Assembly: GCA_964622375.1 (NCBI GenBank) | Contig: CAZUQA010000007.1 | Coordinates: 1-52,298 of the forward strand | DNA: 52,298 nt | DNA from: CAZUQA01 sp964622375 | Lineage (GTDB): Bacteria > Bacillota_I > Bacilli_A > Erysipelotrichales > Erysipelotrichaceae | Direction of reading: 5' to 3' | Shown here: one piece after another, positions 48,485 to 52,298 of the stretch | Layout: each line of letters starts with the position of its first letter | Numbering within the stretch: the first letter of the stretch is position 1 | Position numbers and translations under genes: made by a program | Notes under the pieces: generated by a model | Told to the model about the DNA's origin: nothing | The model's input: only the letters and a program-made list of their open reading frames with translations | The model's database searches: none

Positions 48485-49546
48485 ATGAAAAAAACACTAA
48501 TGGTTGCCCTGGCTTGTCTATTGCTTAGTGGCTGTATTTATGACTTTTTACCTTATTATTTCGATGATTACGGTTATGAAGAAACAGATTACAACGAGTT
48601 GTATTGTTTTGACTTTCTGGCAACGCAAGCTGAGGTCGAAGAAACAAACGCTAAAATAGAACGGATATTAAGAAAGACCGGGCAACAAAATCCCCAAATA
48701 ATTAAACGGACTTTAGGGTTTTCTTTAGAAATAACGAAGAAAAGCAGAATCGATATTTACCTTTCTGCCGGAGTTTCTCAGGAATGCTATATCGAGTGCT
48801 ATGGTGATTTTAGTCAGGGCCTGGCTAATCCGGATTTTGATTGGGATTTCATTTGTGAAGTAATAAATGTGGTTGCTGAAAAAACGCTAAAAAAAGAGGA
48901 AATCGCCGAGTTTTTTAGTGACAATAATAAACAGTATAGCGCTAAGCGCAGTCGGATTCGGGAGTTGTCGGAATACTACGGAAAAGTTTTGGACTACAAA
49001 ACTAAAGATGATTTTTCCGTTTCCGGTAAATCTTTTAAGCTGATTATCTTCGAAAATGAAAAGATGGACGATTTTCTTCTACTGAGAATAAAAACAAAAA
49101 AATCTAGTGCTGATCTTGCGATGTTTGAAGAGATGACAAAACTTAGCGATAAAAAAGCCTATAAACTGGCGGGCATCAGGTATTTTGTTGAATATCGTCA
49201 ACAAACTGCAGACCACAGTTACCTGTCTTATAGCATTGACTATTTCCAGGACAGTTTTGACTTCATTCTTCAACAAACCAGTATTATAAACAGCTATGAG
49301 GAGACGCTGGTCAATATTGATGTTGACTTATTGGCAACAATCATCAACAGTGTCAAAGCTAAAACAACGACGGCGGAAGAGTTAAGAGCATATATCGTCA
49401 ACGAATGTGACCGGCAGTCTGACGACCACTCCCTTGATTTCTTTGATTACTATTACTACGATGATTACCTGAATGAATTGAGCGTCAGCTATCGTATTGC
49501 CGGTGGTAGCGAAACACTGTACATACAGCTCTTTATCGAGAAATAG
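48485..49546 (+). CDS. Predicted lipoprotein with an internal duplication
   Basis: 353 residues from ATG 48485 (AGAAGGA ahead); ATG 48479 overlaps that site. Signal peptide MKKTLMVALACLLLSGC with lipobox LSGC, then a Tyr/Asp-rich stretch. Two segments look related: FICEVINVVAEKTLKKEEI (about 121-139) and LLATIINSVKAKTTTAEEL (about 285-303), suggesting two copies of one domain. Not recognised. Another of several lineage-type lipoproteins in this window. Confidence 0.7.
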   Translation: MKKTLMVALACLLLSGCIYDFLPYYFDDYGYEETDYNELYCFDFLATQAEVEETNAKIERILRKTGQQNPQIIKRTLGFSLEITKKSRIDIYLSAGVSQECYIECYGDFSQGLANPDFDWDFICEVINVVAEKTLKKEEIAEFFSDNNKQYSAKRSRIRELSEYYGKVLDYKTKDDFSVSGKSFKLIIFENEKMDDFLLLRIKTKKSSADLAMFEEMTKLSDKKAYKLAGIRYFVEYRQQTADHSYLSYSIDYFQDSFDFILQQTSIINSYEETLVNIDVDLLATIINSVKAKTTTAEELRAYIVNECDRQSDDHSLDFFDYYYYDDYLNELSVSYRIAGGSETLYIQLFIEK

Positions 49547-49600
49547 TTAAGGACTTATCTAGGAACTTTGTGACCACCAACAAGTGAATTTTGGCTCGGG

Positions 49601-49629
49601 TTTTTCCTTGGGGAAAAATGCGCTATAAT
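49601..49629 (+). promoter_or_regulatory. rel promoter region with palindrome
   Basis: TATAAT at 49624-49629, 24 nt before the ATG. The -35 position is weak (TTTTTC, 49601-49606) and lies in a perfect inverted repeat TTTTTCC-TTGG-GGAAAAA (49601-49618), a possible operator or hairpin. Confidence 0.5.
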
Positions 49630-49652
49630 ACTATATAAACAAAGGATGAAAA

Positions 49653-51845
49653 ATGGCGAGCGAGAATCAAATCACTAAAGCGATGTTTGACAGTGAAATA
49701 CGCTTATATCTCGCTAAAAGCGAGAGTTTAGAATTAATCGAGCGAGCGTATCAGTACTCTGAAGAAAAACACAATCATCAAAAAAGAAATAGCGGTGAAC
49801 CTTACTTTATTCATCCTTTAAACGTGGCTTATACTTTAGCTACTTTAAGAGTCGGCCCAAAAACGCTTTGTGCCGGTTTACTGCACGATTGTATTGAAGA
49901 CTGCGGAATAACTATCAATGATTTAGAAAACGATTTTGATCAAGAAATCGCAACTTTAGTAGAAGCGGTTTCGAAAATAAAAAATTTAAAATTTGATGAT
50001 GAAAAAGAATATTTAGCCAGCAATCACCGCAAGATCTTTATTGCCATGGCTAAAGATATCAGAGTGATTCTTATCAAGTTAGTCGACCGTTTGCACAATA
50101 TGCGGACTTTAGAGTACCAGGAACCGGAGAAAAGAATAAAAACCGCGACGGAAACTTTGGAAGTTTACGCCCCGATTGCTCATCGTTTAGGTATCAGTGA
50201 AATCAAAAACGAGCTGGAAGATTTAAGTTTCTTCTACCTAGAAAGAGATAAGTATGATGAAATAAAGCATTTGGTCGAAAAGAAAAAATCAGAGCGCCAA
50301 GAAAGCAATAATCGCATGATTTCAGAAATCAGCGAATTGTTGCAAGAGCAGAAGATTCAATTCAAAATCTTTGGACGCTCTAAGCACTTTTATAGCATCT
50401 ATCGCAAGATGACACAAAAAGGCAAGCGCTTTGAAGAAATATTGGATCTGCAGGCAATTCGGATACTGACAAAAACCGAGTTGAGTTGTTACGAAATTTT
50501 GGGTTACATTCATGCCAAATACACGGTAATTCCGGGTCGTTTGAAAGATTATATTGCCATGCCCAAAGTCAACATGTATCAATCTTTACATACTACGATC
50601 ATCGGGGAAGATGGCGAAGTTTATGAAATTCAAATCAGAACCGAAGAGATGGATGCCATTGCGGAACAAGGGGTAGCTGCTCATTGGCGCTACAAAGAGG
50701 GACGGCGTTACAATGCCGCTAAGGAACAAAAAGAAATCGAAGAGCGCTTGTCGTGGTTTAAAGACATGAGTTTGATGACCGAAGACATTGATGATGATGC
50801 TAAAGAGTTTATGGGGGTTTTGAAGCGCGATCTCTTTGAAGCTAATATCTATGTGATGACGCCCAAAGGCCGGGTTATCGATTTGCCAAACGGGGCGACA
50901 CCAATTGATTTTGCTTACCGCATTCACACCGATGTTGGGCATAAGACTTCCGGTGCTATCGTCAACGGAACCATGGTGCCATTAAATACCGCCTTAAAAA
51001 CCGGAGACATCGTTCAAATAAAAACCAACAACAACAGTGTCGGCCCCAGCGAAGATTGGCTAAAAATAGTAAAGAGCAGTCATGCCCGTAATAAAATCCG
51101 CAGTTTCTTCCAAAAGAAAGAAATGGAAAGAAAATCGGAGTATGTACCTAAGGGTGAACAGTTACTTAAGGAAGAGCTGGCTAAGCATAAGCTGGATGAA
51201 GCTACGTATTTCGACAAAGAAAAATTGGAGAAAATCTACAGTAATTTCTCTTTGACAAATTATCAGGATTTGATGTACGCCTTAGCTACCAAGTCATTAA
51301 GTGCCCAAGCGGTAGTCGAAAAGCTCTACAATAAAAAAAATATTTTCGCTATTTCGCGAATTTTCAATCCGGCGAAAAAGGTCAAAACAAAAAACAGTAA
51401 ATCAGCGATAAAAGTTGCCGGGATTGCTTCCATGAAATCGATGTTAGCCAATTGTTGTAACCCGGTCTATGGCGATGAGATCGTCGGTTACATTACCAAA
51501 GGTGCCGGGGTTAAAGTCCACCGTAACGATTGCCCTAATATCATCAAAGAAAAACAACGTTTGATTGCGGTATATTGGGATGATTTAGCGGACGAGAAAC
51601 AACGCTATGAAACCAGAATTATCGTCTACAGTAGTGACCGCAGTTATTTATTGAGTGATTTAGTCAATGTGGTTTCTCAATGTCAAGCCGGTTTGGTTGA
51701 AGTAAACTCCAAGGTCAATGACGACAGCTTAACGGCGATTACTACAATGACGGTGACCGTAGAAAATAGCGAACACTTGCGCAATGTGCTGGCTAACTTA
51801 CGTAAAGTCAACAGTGTCACCGAAGTAGCCAGGCTTGCGAGTTGA
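49653..51845 (+). CDS. rel: Bifunctional (p)ppGpp synthetase/hydrolase
   Basis: 730 residues, full RelA/SpoT-homologue order. Hydrolase: KRNSGEPYFIHP (44-55) and HD at 78-79 with ED at 82-83 (LLHDCIEDCG), apparently active. Synthetase: GRSKHFYSIYRKM and EIQIRTEEMDAIAEQGVAAHW. Then TGS (NIYVMTPKGRVIDLPNGATPIDFAYRIH), the Cys-containing zinc-finger/RIS region (NCCNPVYGDEIVG) and a C-terminal ACT domain. Makes and degrades the alarmone. The order rel-hisS matches Bacillus. Confidence 0.96.
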   Translation: MASENQITKAMFDSEIRLYLAKSESLELIERAYQYSEEKHNHQKRNSGEPYFIHPLNVAYTLATLRVGPKTLCAGLLHDCIEDCGITINDLENDFDQEIATLVEAVSKIKNLKFDDEKEYLASNHRKIFIAMAKDIRVILIKLVDRLHNMRTLEYQEPEKRIKTATETLEVYAPIAHRLGISEIKNELEDLSFFYLERDKYDEIKHLVEKKKSERQESNNRMISEISELLQEQKIQFKIFGRSKHFYSIYRKMTQKGKRFEEILDLQAIRILTKTELSCYEILGYIHAKYTVIPGRLKDYIAMPKVNMYQSLHTTIIGEDGEVYEIQIRTEEMDAIAEQGVAAHWRYKEGRRYNAAKEQKEIEERLSWFKDMSLMTEDIDDDAKEFMGVLKRDLFEANIYVMTPKGRVIDLPNGATPIDFAYRIHTDVGHKTSGAIVNGTMVPLNTALKTGDIVQIKTNNNSVGPSEDWLKIVKSSHARNKIRSFFQKKEMERKSEYVPKGEQLLKEELAKHKLDEATYFDKEKLEKIYSNFSLTNYQDLMYALATKSLSAQAVVEKLYNKKNIFAISRIFNPAKKVKTKNSKSAIKVAGIASMKSMLANCCNPVYGDEIVGYITKGAGVKVHRNDCPNIIKEKQRLIAVYWDDLADEKQRYETRIIVYSSDRSYLLSDLVNVVSQCQAGLVEVNSKVNDDSLTAITTMTVTVENSEHLRNVLANLRKVNSVTEVARLAS

Positions 51846-51863
51846 GAATTTTAGTGCTAAAAT
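51835..51863 (+). promoter_or_regulatory. Promoter of the hisS leader
   Basis: TTGCGA (51835-51840), a 17-nt spacer, TAAAAT (51858-51863), starting inside the end of rel. The -10 is also one arm of ATTTTAG-TG-CTAAAAT (51848-51863). Confidence 0.6.
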
Positions 51864-51869
51864 CTAGTA

Positions 51870-52067
51870 AACCGATGATTGAAAAAGAATTTAGTTGACC
51901 CTACAGCGAGGAAACACAAGGTGCGAGTTTCCGGAAGTGACTAAATGGTAGACCTTCAATCGGCGTTATCTTGAAATGCAGTAGGGATAAACGTAACTTG
52001 GCGTTAACAAGACCGAGTATAAACCAAGGTGGTACCACGCAAAAGCGTCCTGCGGGAGGCTTTTTTT
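51870..52067 (+). promoter_or_regulatory. T-box riboswitch upstream of hisS, apparent GAC specifier
   Basis: Stem I base pairs near 51872-51882 and 51956-51963; upper stem ATTTAGT/ACTAAAT; terminal GGAAAC/GTTTCC with a GGTG loop. The bulge side before the lower stem reads GGTAGACCT, in which GAC (51951-51953) aligns with the specifier of the tyrS leader; no His codon (CAC/CAT) sits there. The T-box GGTGGTACCACGC is at 52028-52040. The terminator AAAAG..CCT/AGG CTTTT ends with a run of T near 52067. Confidence 0.88.
51988..52012 (+). repeat. 25-nt segment identical to one in the tyrS leader (copy 2)
   Basis: Same 25 nt as 10534-10558, at the same place between Stem I and the antiterminator. 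Confidence 0.9.
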
Positions 52068-52083
52068 ACTAAGGGGGAGGATT

Positions 52084-52298
52084 ATGGCGAACTATCAGAT
52101 GCCCAAGGGCACCCAAGATGTATTTGGCAATGAAATTGAAAAATGGCATTACTTAGAAGCCCTGATACGTGATTTTACGGCGCTTTATGATTACACCGAG
52201 CATCGAACTCCGGTATTTGAACATACTGAAGTGTATAAACGGGAGAATGACAGCTCGGATCTGGTAAATAAAGAGATGTATACTTTTATGGATTACGG
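52084..52298 (+). CDS. hisS: Histidyl-tRNA synthetase, N-terminal part
   Basis: The 71 residues before the window end begin MANYQMPKGTQDVFGNEIEKW and include YTEHRTPVFEHTEVYKRENDS and DLVNKEMYTF, the start of class II HisRS with its motif 1 region (RTPVFE). GGGGGAGG precedes ATG 52084. Controlled by the T-box upstream; aspS commonly follows hisS in Bacillota but would lie outside the window. Confidence 0.95.
   Translation, partial: MANYQMPKGTQDVFGNEIEKWHYLEALIRDFTALYDYTEHRTPVFEHTEVYKRENDSSDLVNKEMYTFMDY

Overview
The window reads as about 52 kb of chromosome from a low-GC, cell-wall-forming, anaerobic Bacillota. The coding style and several lineage-type genes (a proline-rich SPIYG-motif protein before murC, a DnaD-nth-PBP1A-RecU block, GpsB next to rnpB) suggest an Erysipelotrichia-like member of the Bacilli/Mollicutes side, but no rRNA is present and this placement is an inference. 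UGA acts as a stop, so it is not a Mycoplasma-type code. NfnAB, two small ferredoxins and several radical SAM enzymes fit an anaerobic lifestyle.

Layout. 1-14.8 kb is core: a cut GNAT-like gene (-), trmB, a lipoprotein, the SPIYG protein, murC, a DNA-binding-like gene coupled to clpB, rpsD (-) with a structured leader, ytxG/ytxH-like genes, a CcpA-like regulator, T-box-controlled tyrS, cutC, a lipoprotein and a MurJ/YtgP-like flippase. 14.9-15.5 kb is a seven-tRNA cluster (Cys, Leu, Arg, Pro, Met, Ile-CAU, Ser). 15.5-17.0 kb is a remnant integrated element: a decayed tyrosine integrase beside tRNA-Ser, a two-gene DUF2335 cassette and an imperfect copy of the tRNA-Ser 3' end. 17.1-20.9 kb is accessory: an ICMT-like methyltransferase, a Cys-rich ferredoxin, a membrane protein with a radical SAM/SPASM enzyme, and three small reverse-strand genes. 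21.1-24.2 kb has tRNA-fMet and tRNA-Phe followed by conjugative-element debris: an RHH-M23 fusion, two Fic proteins, an RHH-like gene and unusual palindromes. 24.4-28.6 kb is a PatB-like lyase, UPF0303, MFS and rimO run.

28.6-52.3 kb is again core: a Trm11/RlmL-like methyltransferase (-), dnaD-nth, recU-PBP1A (-), gpsB-rnpB-pgsA, recA, rny-ymdB, ferredoxin, miaB, a degenerate RNase J, ftsK/spoIIIE, a BMP-type lipoprotein, nfnAB, a lipoprotein, rel, and a T-box leader before the start of hisS (cut by the window end). Much of this order matches, from memory, separate neighbourhoods of the Bacillus subtilis chromosome.

Points of most interest: three genes whose -10 hexamer lies exactly 6 nt before the start codon (predicted leaderless mRNAs); a 25-nt identical segment shared by the tyrS and hisS T-box leaders, with an Asp-type (GAC) specifier apparent in the hisS leader; three overlapping perfect palindromes between two Fic genes; a small tRNA-Ser element remnant with a DUF2335 cassette; and a radical SAM/SPASM enzyme with a membrane partner beside a 16-cysteine ferredoxin.
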